From Lautropia mirabilis (GTDB lineage: Bacteria > Pseudomonadota > Gammaproteobacteria > Burkholderiales > Burkholderiaceae_E): a stretch of DNA of 64,000 nt. The notes beneath the pieces were generated by a model. That model made no database searches and was not told the origin of the DNA. It saw only the letters and a list, made by a program, of their open reading frames with translations. Location: NCBI RefSeq assembly GCF_900637555.1, contig NZ_LR134378.1, positions 2,366,001 through 2,430,000 on the forward strand, in the 5' to 3' direction. This document shows positions 50,013 to 58,788 of this stretch, one piece after another. How positions within the stretch are numbered: position 1 is the first letter of the stretch; each line of letters starts with the position of its first letter. The position numbers were made by a program, and so were the translations under genes.

Positions 50013-52031
50013 TCAGACGTCGGCACGGGCCTGATCGCCGTGCTCTTCCAGCCAGCTGCGCCGGCCGGCGGCCTCGCCCTTGCCCATCAGGAGCGTGAAC
50101 TGTGCCTCGGTGTCGGGCACGGGCACGGCGCCATAGCGCACCTGCGACAGGCTGCGGGTGGCCGGGTTCAGCGTGGTCTCCCACAGCTGCTCGGCTGTCA
50201 TCTCGCCCAGGCCCTTGAAGCGCGACACGGTCCAGCTCCCCTCGCGCATGCCGTCCTTGCGCAGCTTCTCTTCGGTGTGCTGCAGTTCGCGGGCATCCAG
50301 GCAGTAGATCTTCCGCAGCGGCTGCTTGCCGCGCGCAGGCACGTCCACCCGGTACAGCGGCGGGCGCGCCACGTAGATGTGCCCCGCGTCGATGAGCGCC
50401 GGGAAGTGCCGGAAGAACAGCGTGAGCAGCAGCACCTGGATGTGCGAGCCGTCCACGTCGGCGTCCGACAGGATGCAGATCTTGCCGTAGCGCAGGCCGG
50501 ACAGGTCGGGGCTGGCGCCGCGCGGGTGCGGGTCGACCCCGATGGCCACGGCGATGTCGTGGATCTCGTTGTTGGCAAAGAGCCGGTCGGGCTCAGTCTC
50601 CCAGGTGTTGAGCAGCTTGCCGCGCAGCGGCAGCACGGCCTGGTTTTCCTTGTCACGGCCCATCTTGGCCGAGCCGCCGGCGGAATCGCCCTCCACCAGA
50701 AACAGCTCGTTGTGCGCGGTGTCGGTGCTCTCGCAGTCGGTGAGCTTGCCCGGCAGCACGGCCACACCCGAGCCCTTGCGCTTCTCGACCTTCTGGGCCG
50801 AGCGCTGGCGCGCCTGCGCCTGGCGGATGACCAGTTCGGCCAGCTTCCGGGCCTGATCGACGTGCTGGTTGAGCCAGAACTCGAACTGGGTGCGCACGGC
50901 GCCGGAGACCAGCCGCACGGCATCGCGCGAGCTGAGCCGCTCCTTGGTCTGGCCCTGGAACTGCGGGTCCAGCACCCGGGCCGACAGCACGAAGCTGGCA
51001 CGCGCGAAGGCATCCTCGGCCATCAGCCGCACGCCTTTGGGCTGCAGGTTGTGCAGCTCGATGAAGCCACGAATGGCGGTGAAGAGCCCCTCGCGCAGAC
51101 CGGATTCGTGCGTGCCGCCCGCCGGCGTGGGAATGAGGTTCACGTAGGATTCGCGCGCCAGCGGTCCGTTCTCGGTGAAGGCCACCACCCAGTGGGCACC
51201 CTCGCCTTCGGCAAAGCTGTCATCACCCCGTCCGGCGTACTGCTGGTCCTCGAAAAGCACCAGCGGCTCCACGCCTGGCTCCTGCGCCAGCTCTTCCTGC
51301 AGATAGCCGCGCAGCCCCTCGTCATACTGCCACTGCCGGGTCTCGCCCGTCTTTTCCAGGGTGAGCGTCACACGCACGCCCGGCAGCAGCACGGCCTTGC
51401 TGCGCAGAAGCCGCTCCAGCTCCGCCACCGGAATGGTGGCACTGTCGAAGTACTTGGGGTCGGGCGTGACAGTGACGCGGGTACCGGATGAGGGTTCATC
51501 GCGCGTGGCCGGCCGGGCCACCAGGGACTCGGCCAGCTCGCCGTCGGCAAAGGCGATGGTGTGGGCCAGCCGGTTGCCCGCAGCGTCCTTGTCGCCCTTG
51601 CGCCAGACGGTGACCTCCAGCCGGCGGGACAGGGCGTTGGTGACCGAGACGCCCACGCCGTGCAGGCCGCCCGAGAAGCTGTAGGCGCCGCCCGCAGTCT
51701 TGTCGAACTTGCCGCCGGCATGCAGCCGGGTGAAGACGATCTCGATGACCGGCACGCCTTCGTCGGGGTGCAGACCCACGGGAATGCCCCGGCCATCGTC
51801 GGTGACCTCGACGCGGCCATCCTTGAAGAGGCGGACATCGATGTGGCGCGCGTAACCGCCCAGGGCCTCGTCGGCCGCGTTGTCGATGACTTCCTGGATG
51901 ATGTGCAGCGGGTTCTCGGTACGGGTGTACATGCCCGGCCGCTGCCGGACCGGCTCCAGACCCTTCAGCACCCGGATGGAGGCTTCGGAGTAGTCGGCGC
52001 CGTTTTTGGATGAGGATGAACGAGTTGCCAT
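50013..52031 (-). CDS. parE: DNA topoisomerase IV subunit B
   Basis: 672 residues. The GHKL ATPase has VLKGLEPVRQRPGMYT, EVIDNAADEALGG, TDDGRGIPVG and SGGLHGVGVSVTNAL. The TOPRIM domain has LFLVEGDSAGGSAKMGRD and ILSDADVDGSHIQVLLLT. The C-terminus holds RFKGLGEMTAEQLWETT. ParE drives ATP-dependent strand passage with ParC. The start at ATG 52031 (MATRSSSSK) leaves a short Ser-rich head; the frame continues upstream without conservation. No strong ribosome binding site is visible. It diverges from ldh over a 268-bp gap. Confidence 0.95.
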   Translation of the reverse strand: MATRSSSSKNGADYSEASIRVLKGLEPVRQRPGMYTRTENPLHIIQEVIDNAADEALGGYARHIDVRLFKDGRVEVTDDGRGIPVGLHPDEGVPVIEIVFTRLHAGGKFDKTAGGAYSFSGGLHGVGVSVTNALSRRLEVTVWRKGDKDAAGNRLAHTIAFADGELAESLVARPATRDEPSSGTRVTVTPDPKYFDSATIPVAELERLLRSKAVLLPGVRVTLTLEKTGETRQWQYDEGLRGYLQEELAQEPGVEPLVLFEDQQYAGRGDDSFAEGEGAHWVVAFTENGPLARESYVNLIPTPAGGTHESGLREGLFTAIRGFIELHNLQPKGVRLMAEDAFARASFVLSARVLDPQFQGQTKERLSSRDAVRLVSGAVRTQFEFWLNQHVDQARKLAELVIRQAQARQRSAQKVEKRKGSGVAVLPGKLTDCESTDTAHNELFLVEGDSAGGSAKMGRDKENQAVLPLRGKLLNTWETEPDRLFANNEIHDIAVAIGVDPHPRGASPDLSGLRYGKICILSDADVDGSHIQVLLLTLFFRHFPALIDAGHIYVARPPLYRVDVPARGKQPLRKIYCLDARELQHTEEKLRKDGMREGSWTVSRFKGLGEMTAEQLWETTLNPATRSLSQVRYGAVPVPDTEAQFTLLMGKGEAAGRRSWLEEHGDQARADV

Positions 52032-52171
52032 CCGGGGATTATCGCCGATGATCTCCGGCGACGCGGCCACGGTGCCGCCTTGCGTCGCTGACACTGCCAC
52101 AGTTCGGCCCGTGACGTCGCCGAAAACCCGGATGGCGGATGCGGCATCGTCAATCATGGTTAAACGGGAAT

Positions 52172-52208
52172 TACAATAGGGGACAGCCCTGCCCCCGCAG
52201 GCCTGTCC
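52172..52208 (+). promoter_or_regulatory. ldh promoter -10 and hairpin across the transcription start
   Basis: TACAAT (52172-52177) is a good -10, placing transcription start near 52184. A hairpin with 11 base pairs and one C-C mismatch (GGACAG-C-CCTGC, loop CCCC, GCAGG-C-CTGTCC; 52181-52208) begins just after it. It could be an operator in DNA or a 5' stem in the mRNA. The -35 region is poor. The start codon lies about 90 bp further on. Confidence 0.45.
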
Positions 52209-52299
52209 GATGGACGGATCGGGGGTGGGTATGGTCGCGGAAAGCCAACGGCACTCCTGCCGGGCGGCCCGGGCCCTTGTGAAACCCCAGGAGAGTCAC

Positions 52300-53253
52300 A
52301 TGGCAAAAGGAAGAAAGATTTCGGTGGTCGGTGCCGGTGCCGTCGGCACGGCCGTGGCCTATGCAGCCCTGATCCGTCAGGTCGCCAACGAGATCGCCCT
52401 GTATGACATCAACACGCCCAAGGTCGAGGCCGAGGCCGCCGACCTGGCGCATGGTTCGCACTTCACGGGCTGGCCCCATGTGAGCGGCAGCAGCGACATC
52501 GCGGTGACCAGCGGCAGCGACATCGTGGTGATCACTGCCGGCGCCAAGCAGAACCCGGGCCAGAGCCGCCTGGAGCTGGTCAGGGACAATGCCCGCATCC
52601 TGAAGGCGATGATCCCCAAACTGGTGGAAGCCTCGCCCGACGCGATCTTCATCCTGGTGACCAACCCGTGCGACGTGCTCACGATGGTGGCACAGCGCAT
52701 CTCGGGCCTGCCCACCAGCCGGGTGATCTCCAGCGGCACGGTGCTCGATTCGTCGCGGCTGCGCCGCCTGATCGCCGACCGCGCCCGCATCTCCACGGCC
52801 AGCGTGCACGCCTCGATCATCGGCGAGCACGGTGACAGCGAGTTCCCGATGTGGTCGGTGGCCCGGATCGGCGCAGTGCCCATCGCCGACTACCGCGTGA
52901 ACGGCCACCAGGTGTTCCCGCCGGACGTGCTGGACGACCTGGCCCACCAGGTGATGACCAGTGCCTACAAGGTGATCGCCGGCAAGGGAGCCACCAACTT
53001 CGCCATCGGCCTGTCGGCCTCGCGGATCTGCGAAGCCATCCTGCGTGACGAGCATTCGGTGCAGCCGGTCTCCAGCATCCTGCACGGCCAGTACGGCATT
53101 GACGGCGTGGCGCTGTCGCTGCCCAGCGTGCTGGGTGCAAGCGGCGTGGAGCAGGTGCTCGACACCCCGCTGAGCGAGGATGAAAAGGCCAAGCTGCGCG
53201 CCTCGGCCGACGCCATCCTGAACAGCTTCAAGCTGGTCGAGAAGGAGCTCTGA
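52300..53253 (+). CDS. ldh: L-lactate dehydrogenase
   Basis: 317 residues. The NAD-binding loop VVGAGAVGTAVAYA is at about 9-22. The specificity loop reads GAKQNPGQSRLELV, with Gln at the position that distinguishes lactate from malate dehydrogenases and the catalytic Arg just after. SIIGEHGDSEFP holds the catalytic His, and the second Asp/Arg pair is intact. It interconverts pyruvate and L-lactate with NADH/NAD+, which suits fermentative or lactate-using growth. The start is ATG 52300 with CAGGAG 6 nt upstream. A strong terminator follows at 53309-53334. It is single and divergent from parE. Confidence 0.95.
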   Translation: MAKGRKISVVGAGAVGTAVAYAALIRQVANEIALYDINTPKVEAEAADLAHGSHFTGWPHVSGSSDIAVTSGSDIVVITAGAKQNPGQSRLELVRDNARILKAMIPKLVEASPDAIFILVTNPCDVLTMVAQRISGLPTSRVISSGTVLDSSRLRRLIADRARISTASVHASIIGEHGDSEFPMWSVARIGAVPIADYRVNGHQVFPPDVLDDLAHQVMTSAYKVIAGKGATNFAIGLSASRICEAILRDEHSVQPVSSILHGQYGIDGVALSLPSVLGASGVEQVLDTPLSEDEKAKLRASADAILNSFKLVEKEL

Positions 53254-53308
53254 AAAGAGGCATGCCGTGATGCTGCCCCCCTCCGGGGGCGGCATTGGCC
53301 CCAGCAGC

Positions 53309-53334
53309 AAGCCCCGGTTTCCCGGGGCTTTTTT
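53309..53334 (+). terminator. Terminator of ldh
   Basis: AAGCCCCGG pairs with CCGGGGCTT around a 4-nt loop and is followed by T residues. It lies about 55 bp after the ldh stop codon. Confidence 0.85.
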
Positions 53335-53418
53335 CATGCCCTCAGGTCGCACACCGACACGTCTGTTCACCACCGATCCGGGCGATCCCCGGAAATGCCT
53401 CCTGGCCTTCAAGACAGG

Positions 53419-53458
53419 AAAAGCCCCGGGACAGGTTTCCCTGCCTCCGGGGCTTTTC
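53419..53458 (-). terminator. Terminator of the multicopper oxidase gene
   Basis: AAAAGCCCCGG pairs with CCGGGGCTTTT (11 bp). An inner AGG/CCT pairing closes a small loop. It is symmetric enough to work in both directions and lies 56 bp past the oxidase stop on the minus strand. Confidence 0.75.
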
Positions 53459-53513
53459 AGAGGTTCCCGTCACGGGCTCCTGTCGCCTGGGCGATCAGGA
53501 AGCCTGCGGGATA

Positions 53514-55766
53514 TCACTGCACGACCGGGGTCGCCATGATGCTGGCCTGGATCTTGCTCTTGCTGCTGTTGGGCAGCAGGAGCGGGTTGCTCACACCATA
53601 GGGGCTCTTGAACTTGGTCGCGAAAGGCTTGGTCTTGCCATCGTCCAGGCCGCAGACGGGCACCGGGCCGAAGCGGGTGGCGATCGGGTTGGCCGGGTCA
53701 TAGATCCGCACCTTCTGCATCATGCCCTCGTCTTCGTGGTCAAGGATGTGGCAGTGCAGCACGAAGTCGCCCCAATACCGGTTGTACTGGGTCCGTACGG
53801 TGACCGTGTACTGGCCCGCCGTGCCCTGTCCCGGAAGCGACTTGATGAACAGCGTGTCACGCCACGTCCCCTTCATGCCGCGGTACTGGGTGTCGGCCAC
53901 CCCACCGGTGGATCCGGCCGTGTCCGGCGTGTCCATGCCGCTCACGTCGCGGCCCTGCGGGTCCAGGATCGACACGACCTGGAACGGGTTGACGTGGACG
54001 TGGTGCGGGTGACCACCGTTGGTCGACTTGACGATCCAGTCCTGCACGGCGCCCAGCTTCAGTTCGCGCGGGGCATCAGTCTCGCTGAACTCCTTGCCAT
54101 CGACCGTGAAGCGGGGGCCTGTACCGCCCTGAGCCGGCGGAAGGATCGCATAGGTCACCGTCTGCGGTGTCGATTCCGTCACGTCCGCTTCGGTCAGCGT
54201 CTTGTGCGGCGTGTAGCGCGACAGCTTCAGCCCGTCGTTCAGGTCAGCCACCACGTTGGCCCGAACGGACTCAGGCACATTGGTGTTGGCCAGGTTCAGC
54301 ATCTGCTGCTTGACGTAGCTGGGGATGTCGGTGACGTTCATGTTCACGCCATTGCCCACTTCCACGATACCGACCAGCGTGGTGGCCGGCGGCTCGTTGT
54401 TGACGGCGCCGGCTGCCGGTACCGACTTGTCCAGCACGCAGTAGAAACCGGACTGCGGGAAGACCGTCACCAGATCCCAGCGATAGCCGGGCTGGAAGGT
54501 GGTCTGCGTGGCCGGCTGCATGCTGTCCATGGTCATGCCATCGGACGCTACCCGGTAGTGCGTGAGCGGTGCGCCCGTGCAGTTGTTGTTGATGAAGCGC
54601 TGCAGCGGCTTGCCACTGAGGTTGCGCACGTCGCTGACCGGCATGTTGTTCAGGACGGCCTTTCGGAATTCCAGGTTGACGGAATCGCGCACACCACCGT
54701 GGATGATCCGCCAGCGCTCGAGCCGGCCCGCGACTGCACCGACAAAGCGCGGCAGCGTCACACCGTTGACCGTGGTGAAGCGGCCGCTGTCGCGCCAGCT
54801 GTTCGGCCCCAGCAAGGCATCGTAGTTGTCCACGCTACCCACGTCACCGTCATCACAGCGCAGGGGCGGCAGGCGGGCATTCGGCCCCTGATTGTCGCCC
54901 CCATTGGCCGGCATGCGCTTGAGCTTGCCATCGGTCCCCACGCAGCCATACGAAATCTGCTGCAGCATCAGCAGCCGTTCCTGCACACGGGTGCCTGCCG
55001 TGGATTTGAGCAGCGTGTCCAGGTCACCGTTGGTGTTGCCACTGGGAAGGCGATTGCCACGGATGATGAGCGCACCGGCCATGCCGCTGGACACCTGCAG
55101 CGCGGTGGAACCGTGGAAGTGGCTGTGATACCAGAACGTGCCTGCCGGGTGGTCGCTCGGCACGTCAATCTCGTAGAGCTGCGACTGGCCCGGCTCGACC
55201 TTCAGGAAGATGTTGTCCGCATTGCCCCGGGGGCTGACCCACAGGCCGTGCGTGTGCAGGTTGGTGACGTTGAAGCAACGCGGGTCATTCTCTTTCGCGT
55301 CCTTGCAGGTCTTATCAGGATCCGGCTCCAGGTTGTTGGTCAGCTTCACGTTCAGCCGCGTACCGGGCTGGATCTCGATGGTGGGCGCCACCAGCGGGCG
55401 GCTGGAATCACCGTGGTAGCTACGCAGGCGTACACGGTCGTACTTGTCGTTGTTCGGGTCCCAGATGTAGGAATCCACATAACCGACATCCAGCCGCACG
55501 TTGCGCTGACGAGCCGGTGGCAGCGTGGCCTCGCTCACATTGCCCTGCGCCTGGATGCCAGGACCGCCGGACGCGGCGTTCACGTTGTCCTCACCCTGAA
55601 ACACGGGTGGGTTGCGCACGACGCTGAAGAGGGTGGCGTCCTGCGCCTGGGCCGACAGCGAGGTCAGCCCGAGCAGCGCAGCAGACAGGGCCGTCAGCGC
55701 CGGCAGGGCCGGTCGCGAAACGACCTTTCGACGGGACGATGCCCGATGGGTTGTCGCATGAGACAC
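53514..55766 (-). CDS. Periplasmic multicopper oxidase
   Basis: 750 residues. The N-terminal signal (about 1-42, ending SAQAQDA) contains SRRKVV before the hydrophobic stretch, so Tat export is possible. All four copper clusters are present: NLHTHGLW, FWYHSHFHGS, GHPHHVHVNPFQV and VLHCHILDHEDEGMM. The last has the type-1 Cys flanked by His and a Met axial ligand. Such enzymes couple oxidation of metals (Cu+, Mn2+, Fe2+) or phenolics to reduction of O2 to water. The substrate is not assignable from sequence. It is divergent from the cytochrome c gene, with a long AT-rich intergenic region between. Confidence 0.92.
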   Translation of the reverse strand: MSHATTHRASSRRKVVSRPALPALTALSAALLGLTSLSAQAQDATLFSVVRNPPVFQGEDNVNAASGGPGIQAQGNVSEATLPPARQRNVRLDVGYVDSYIWDPNNDKYDRVRLRSYHGDSSRPLVAPTIEIQPGTRLNVKLTNNLEPDPDKTCKDAKENDPRCFNVTNLHTHGLWVSPRGNADNIFLKVEPGQSQLYEIDVPSDHPAGTFWYHSHFHGSTALQVSSGMAGALIIRGNRLPSGNTNGDLDTLLKSTAGTRVQERLLMLQQISYGCVGTDGKLKRMPANGGDNQGPNARLPPLRCDDGDVGSVDNYDALLGPNSWRDSGRFTTVNGVTLPRFVGAVAGRLERWRIIHGGVRDSVNLEFRKAVLNNMPVSDVRNLSGKPLQRFINNNCTGAPLTHYRVASDGMTMDSMQPATQTTFQPGYRWDLVTVFPQSGFYCVLDKSVPAAGAVNNEPPATTLVGIVEVGNGVNMNVTDIPSYVKQQMLNLANTNVPESVRANVVADLNDGLKLSRYTPHKTLTEADVTESTPQTVTYAILPPAQGGTGPRFTVDGKEFSETDAPRELKLGAVQDWIVKSTNGGHPHHVHVNPFQVVSILDPQGRDVSGMDTPDTAGSTGGVADTQYRGMKGTWRDTLFIKSLPGQGTAGQYTVTVRTQYNRYWGDFVLHCHILDHEDEGMMQKVRIYDPANPIATRFGPVPVCGLDDGKTKPFATKFKSPYGVSNPLLLPNSSKSKIQASIMATPVVQ

Positions 55767-56314
55767 GATGGTTATTCTCCGCCTGATTGAGGGGTACTGA
55801 ATGACTCATCACGACACCTGCAAATACTGTCGATTGATACGACATTTCGCCCAGATTCGTCGTCATTCAGGCCTTTGTGTTGAAAGACAGGCGAAGCTTA
55901 AGGGGCGGGGCCAAAAAATCCTGTTCTCCAAACTTAACGAAACACAATGAACGTAAACCCTACTTACACGCGCCCGGAGCGCCAGGCAGGCGGCCCATTT
56001 GAAAAACAGGGATACACGACATGTTTTCCTTTGAAATCAATGAATTACCATGTCTTGCTTGATGAACATCAAGCCTCTCATGACTCACAGCACTTACTGT
56101 AGTTACATATAAGGCGATATATCTACAAAGCCTCTACGTTTTTTCAGCGATTTTCCCATTGCGTCGTCATTCTTTTGCGAAGACTTGGCCTTGATGCGCC
56201 GAATTCCTTGCGTGATGTTGGAATTCCATACAACTTGAGCAGTCGATGGTGTGATCGGACCGCCCTGCTGAAGGGGTCGATATACTGGCAATGTAGACCC
56301 CCACCCGGTTCATC
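55767..56314. other. 548-bp AT-rich intergenic region (oxidase / cytochrome c)
   Basis: The base composition drops clearly below that of neighbouring genes. It holds the oxidase promoter region, a perfect FNR-type palindrome (56059-56072) with a matched -10 element, and a TATACT -10-like hexamer at 56281-56286 just before the cytochrome gene. No coding frame in it looks real. About 200 bp after the FNR-type promoter have no explained function. Confidence 0.6.
56059..56100 (+). promoter_or_regulatory. FNR/CRP-family site with class II-type spacing to a -10 element
   Basis: TTGAT-GAAC-ATCAA (56059-56072) is an exact match to the FNR consensus TTGAT-N4-ATCAA. TACTGT at 56095-56100 lies where the -10 of a class II FNR promoter should be, with the site centred 41.5 bp upstream of a start near 56107. 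The plus strand fits best, pointing to the cytochrome c gene with a 208-nt leader. The minus strand toward the oxidase has no comparable -10. Confidence 0.6.
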
Positions 56315-56935
56315 ATGTCCCGCCAGCCCCTGCCCCTGCCCTGCCGCCACCTGCTGTTTCCCTGGCTGATGGCGGTTGTGCTGCTGGGCGGATGCGACTC
56401 TCAGCCCCCTACACCACCCGCCGGGACAGGCAAGCCTCCGGGATCCGGACAGGTGGTCAGGCCAGACACCCGAATCGCCACGGCACAGTCCGCCACGTCG
56501 GAGACGCGCTCAGTCTCCACGGGCCAGGCAGAGGAAGGCGGGAAGCCGGACGAAGGCACCCTGGTCCTGCCATCGGATCCTCCCGCGTCCGACACGCCCG
56601 TTTCGTCATCAGCAGCCCCTGATACCGGGCCACCCCGCACGCAGGCACAAGCGCAGGCATCTGCCCCCCAGGCCATCGACGACGCAACGGCCCTGCGCGT
56701 TCTGAAATCCAACCACTGTGCATCCTGCCACCAGCCGGAACGCAAGGTGGTGGGGCCTGCCTTCCGTGACATCGGACGGCGTCATGCCGGGCAACCCGAT
56801 GCAGGCAGGCAGCTGGCTGCAAGCATCCTCGGGGGAAGCAGCAGGAACTGGGGGCCGGTGCCGATGCCGCCGCAGCCGCATGTGAACGATCGCGACCTGA
56901 AAATCATCGTCGACTGGATCCTTCAGCAGCACTAG
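56315..56935 (+). CDS. Lipoprotein c-type cytochrome (c551-like)
   Basis: 206 residues. The signal peptide ends in a lipobox LLGGC, so the protein is probably membrane-tethered in the periplasm. A Pro/Ser/Thr-rich linker of about 90 residues precedes one class I cytochrome domain at the C-terminus. This has KSNHCASCHQPERKVVGPAF with the haem motif CASCH and NWGPVPMPPQPHV with the Met ligand. It resembles cytochrome c551/c552 carriers that feed terminal oxidases, peroxidases or denitrification enzymes. An FNR-type promoter lies upstream, which suits a role under low oxygen. No clear ribosome binding site precedes ATG 56315. Confidence 0.85.
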   Translation: MSRQPLPLPCRHLLFPWLMAVVLLGGCDSQPPTPPAGTGKPPGSGQVVRPDTRIATAQSATSETRSVSTGQAEEGGKPDEGTLVLPSDPPASDTPVSSSAAPDTGPPRTQAQAQASAPQAIDDATALRVLKSNHCASCHQPERKVVGPAFRDIGRRHAGQPDAGRQLAASILGGSSRNWGPVPMPPQPHVNDRDLKIIVDWILQQH

Positions 56936-56968
56936 AGCACTGCGCTGAATCCCGGGAAACAACGGCCA

Positions 56969-57009
56969 TTGACTCGAATCAAGATACGTTTTCCGGACCG
57001 GCGCATATT
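56969..57009 (+). promoter_or_regulatory. FNR-like site upstream of ppk2
   Basis: TTGAC-TCGA-ATCAA (56969-56982) matches the FNR consensus with one mismatch. CATATT at 57004-57009 is a fair -10, within 1 bp of class II spacing. Transcription would start near 57016, giving a leader of about 36 nt before the ppk2 ATG. Confidence 0.45.
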
Positions 57010-57051
57010 CATTCATATCTATTCTTTCTGAACCATCAAGGAACCTCCTGC

Positions 57052-58335
57052 ATGCAGAACGCTACCCGTCCCCCCCAATCTGCCACCGCGGATGGCCCCA
57101 AGGCCTCGGACAGCCCGGCCGTCGCAACACCTGCCGAAAGCGCATCCGAGACACGTGCGCGCCGCAGCCCCCCCAAAGCCGCCGCCACGGCCGCCCCGCG
57201 CCGGCGCAAAGCGGCTCCGGCAGGGCCGCTGCCCACCGAAGTCCGCCGCGTGGCCAAGGGCGATACGCCGCCCAGCCTGAAGAAAGAGGCCCTGGAAAAA
57301 TTCGTGACCAGCCAGAAGATCGAGGCCTCTCAGGAAAAACAGGTCGAGGCCGTCGGTTCCATCCTCGACAACGTCGACAAGAAGACCGTGCAGGAGCGCG
57401 CCAAGGCTCTGCGCGCCATCCTGGAGGGTGCCGCAGCCGACGACCGGGAGGTCATCCGCAAGGCCCTCAAGGGCAAGATGCCCAAGAAGCTGATGCACTC
57501 GCTGGCCAACCCCGACGAGGAGCTGGCCGATGACTGGCGTGACGGCGCCTATCCGTACAAGAACCTGATGCGCCGTGCCACCTACGAGAAGGAGAAATTC
57601 CGTCTGCAGGTGGAGCTGCTGAAGCTGCAGGCCTGGGCCAAGGAAACCGGCCAGCGCATCGTCATCCTGTTCGAGGGACGCGATGCGGCCGGCAAGGGCG
57701 GCACCATCAAGCGTTTCATGGAGCACCTGAACCCGCGGGGCGCCCGGGTGGTGGCACTCGAGAAACCCACCGACACCGAACGCGGTCAGTGGTATTTCCA
57801 GCGCTACATCGAGCATCTGCCCACGCACGGCGAGATCGTGCTCTTTGACCGCAGCTGGTACAACCGGGCGGGCGTGGAGCGCGTGATGGGCTTCTGCACC
57901 ACGGAGGAATACCAGGAGTTCATGAAGCAGGCGCCCGAGTTCGAGCGCCACCTGGTTCGCAGCGGCATCCACCTGGTGAAGTTCTGGTTCAGCGTCAGCC
58001 AGAAGGAACAGCGCCGCCGCTTCCGCGAACGCGAGGCCCACCCGCTCAAGCAATGGAAGCTGAGCCCCATCGACAAGGCGTCGCTGGACAAGTGGGATGA
58101 GTACACCCGCGCCAAGGAGGCGATGTTCTTCGAGACCGACACGGCCGACAGCCCCTGGACGGTCATCAAGAGCGACTGCAAGAAGCGCGCCCGCCTCAAC
58201 GCCATGCGCTACATCCTTCACAAGCTGCCCTACAGCAACAAGTCCATCGAACGGATCGGCAAGCTGGATCCGCTGATCGTGGGCCGGGCCCATGTGGTGT
58301 ATGAGCGCGGCGAGCGCCCTGATGCCCTGCTGTAA
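57052..58335 (+). CDS. ppk2: Polyphosphate kinase 2 (PPK2 family)
   Basis: 427 residues. The N-terminal 70 residues are Ala/Pro/Lys/Arg-rich and disordered. The PPK2 domain (about 150-410) has Walker A GRDAAGKGG (209-217), KRFMEHLNPRGARVVALEKPT, the lid arginines and Walker B-like FDRSWYNRAGVERVMGFC. It is a single-domain PPK2 that moves phosphate between polyphosphate and nucleotides. Members of this class usually phosphorylate GDP or ADP, and the subclass cannot be read reliably. AAGGA lies about 10 nt upstream of ATG 57052. Neighbours and the FNR-like site suggest a link to respiratory or energy stress. Confidence 0.93.
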   Translation: MQNATRPPQSATADGPKASDSPAVATPAESASETRARRSPPKAAATAAPRRRKAAPAGPLPTEVRRVAKGDTPPSLKKEALEKFVTSQKIEASQEKQVEAVGSILDNVDKKTVQERAKALRAILEGAAADDREVIRKALKGKMPKKLMHSLANPDEELADDWRDGAYPYKNLMRRATYEKEKFRLQVELLKLQAWAKETGQRIVILFEGRDAAGKGGTIKRFMEHLNPRGARVVALEKPTDTERGQWYFQRYIEHLPTHGEIVLFDRSWYNRAGVERVMGFCTTEEYQEFMKQAPEFERHLVRSGIHLVKFWFSVSQKEQRRRFREREAHPLKQWKLSPIDKASLDKWDEYTRAKEAMFFETDTADSPWTVIKSDCKKRARLNAMRYILHKLPYSNKSIERIGKLDPLIVGRAHVVYERGERPDALL

Positions 58336-58442
58336 ACACTGAGAGTCATCAACGCAGGCGCAGGCTCCTCGCGTGGGGGCCTGCTGCTGACGGGCTCTCT
58401 TCATCCACGATAACCCGAAGGCCCCTCGCACAAGGATCCACC

Positions 58443-58478
58443 CATGAAAAAAGCGCCCCGCAGGGCGCTTTTTTCATG
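58443..58478. terminator. Bidirectional terminator between ppk2 and ydcH
   Basis: CATGAAAAAAGCGCCC and its exact complement form a 16-bp stem around a CGCA tetraloop. Six T residues on either strand make it work for both ppk2 and the convergent ydcH gene. Confidence 0.92.
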
Positions 58479-58495
58479 GTGATCCGAAAATCGGA

Positions 58496-58717
58496 TCAGG
58501 CCTTGCCGTCTGCCTTGCGCAGGATTTCGTACATCTCGTCCTTCAGGCGCAGCTTCTCTTTCTTGAGATTCTCGATCTCGACGGATGCCGTGCGCTCGAC
58601 ACCGGCTTCCATGGCCTTGATCTTGTGGTCGAGTTCGTTGTGCTTGTCGAACAGACGTGCAAAATGCGAGTCTTCGGTCTTAAGCTTGGTGATCAGTCCA
58701 CGAAATTCCGGAAACAT
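58496..58717 (-). CDS. YdcH family (DUF465) small protein
   Basis: 73 residues: MFPEFRGLITKLKTEDSHFARLFDKHNELDHKIKAME and a second helix EIENLKKEKLRLKDEMYEIL. This is the typical helical hairpin of the YdcH/DUF465 family, short proteins of unknown function common in proteobacteria. The start was chosen at the family N-terminus (58717); the frame stays open for 62 more codons without conserved sequence. GAGG lies about 9 nt upstream. It uses the shared terminator at 58443-58478. Confidence 0.88.
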   Translation of the reverse strand: MFPEFRGLITKLKTEDSHFARLFDKHNELDHKIKAMEAGVERTASVEIENLKKEKLRLKDEMYEILRKADGKA

Positions 58718-58788
58718 GCCAGTCAACCTCGAAAGTTGGAACGGAGAGAGAAAACACAGCCGAAGAAATTCGGCCAGCAACTGGTTCG

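Noticed and set aside
56103-56291. 62-codon minus-strand frame in the oxidase-cytochrome gap
   Set aside because: No ribosome binding site, no known motif, and it lies over the predicted FNR-driven leader on the opposite strand.
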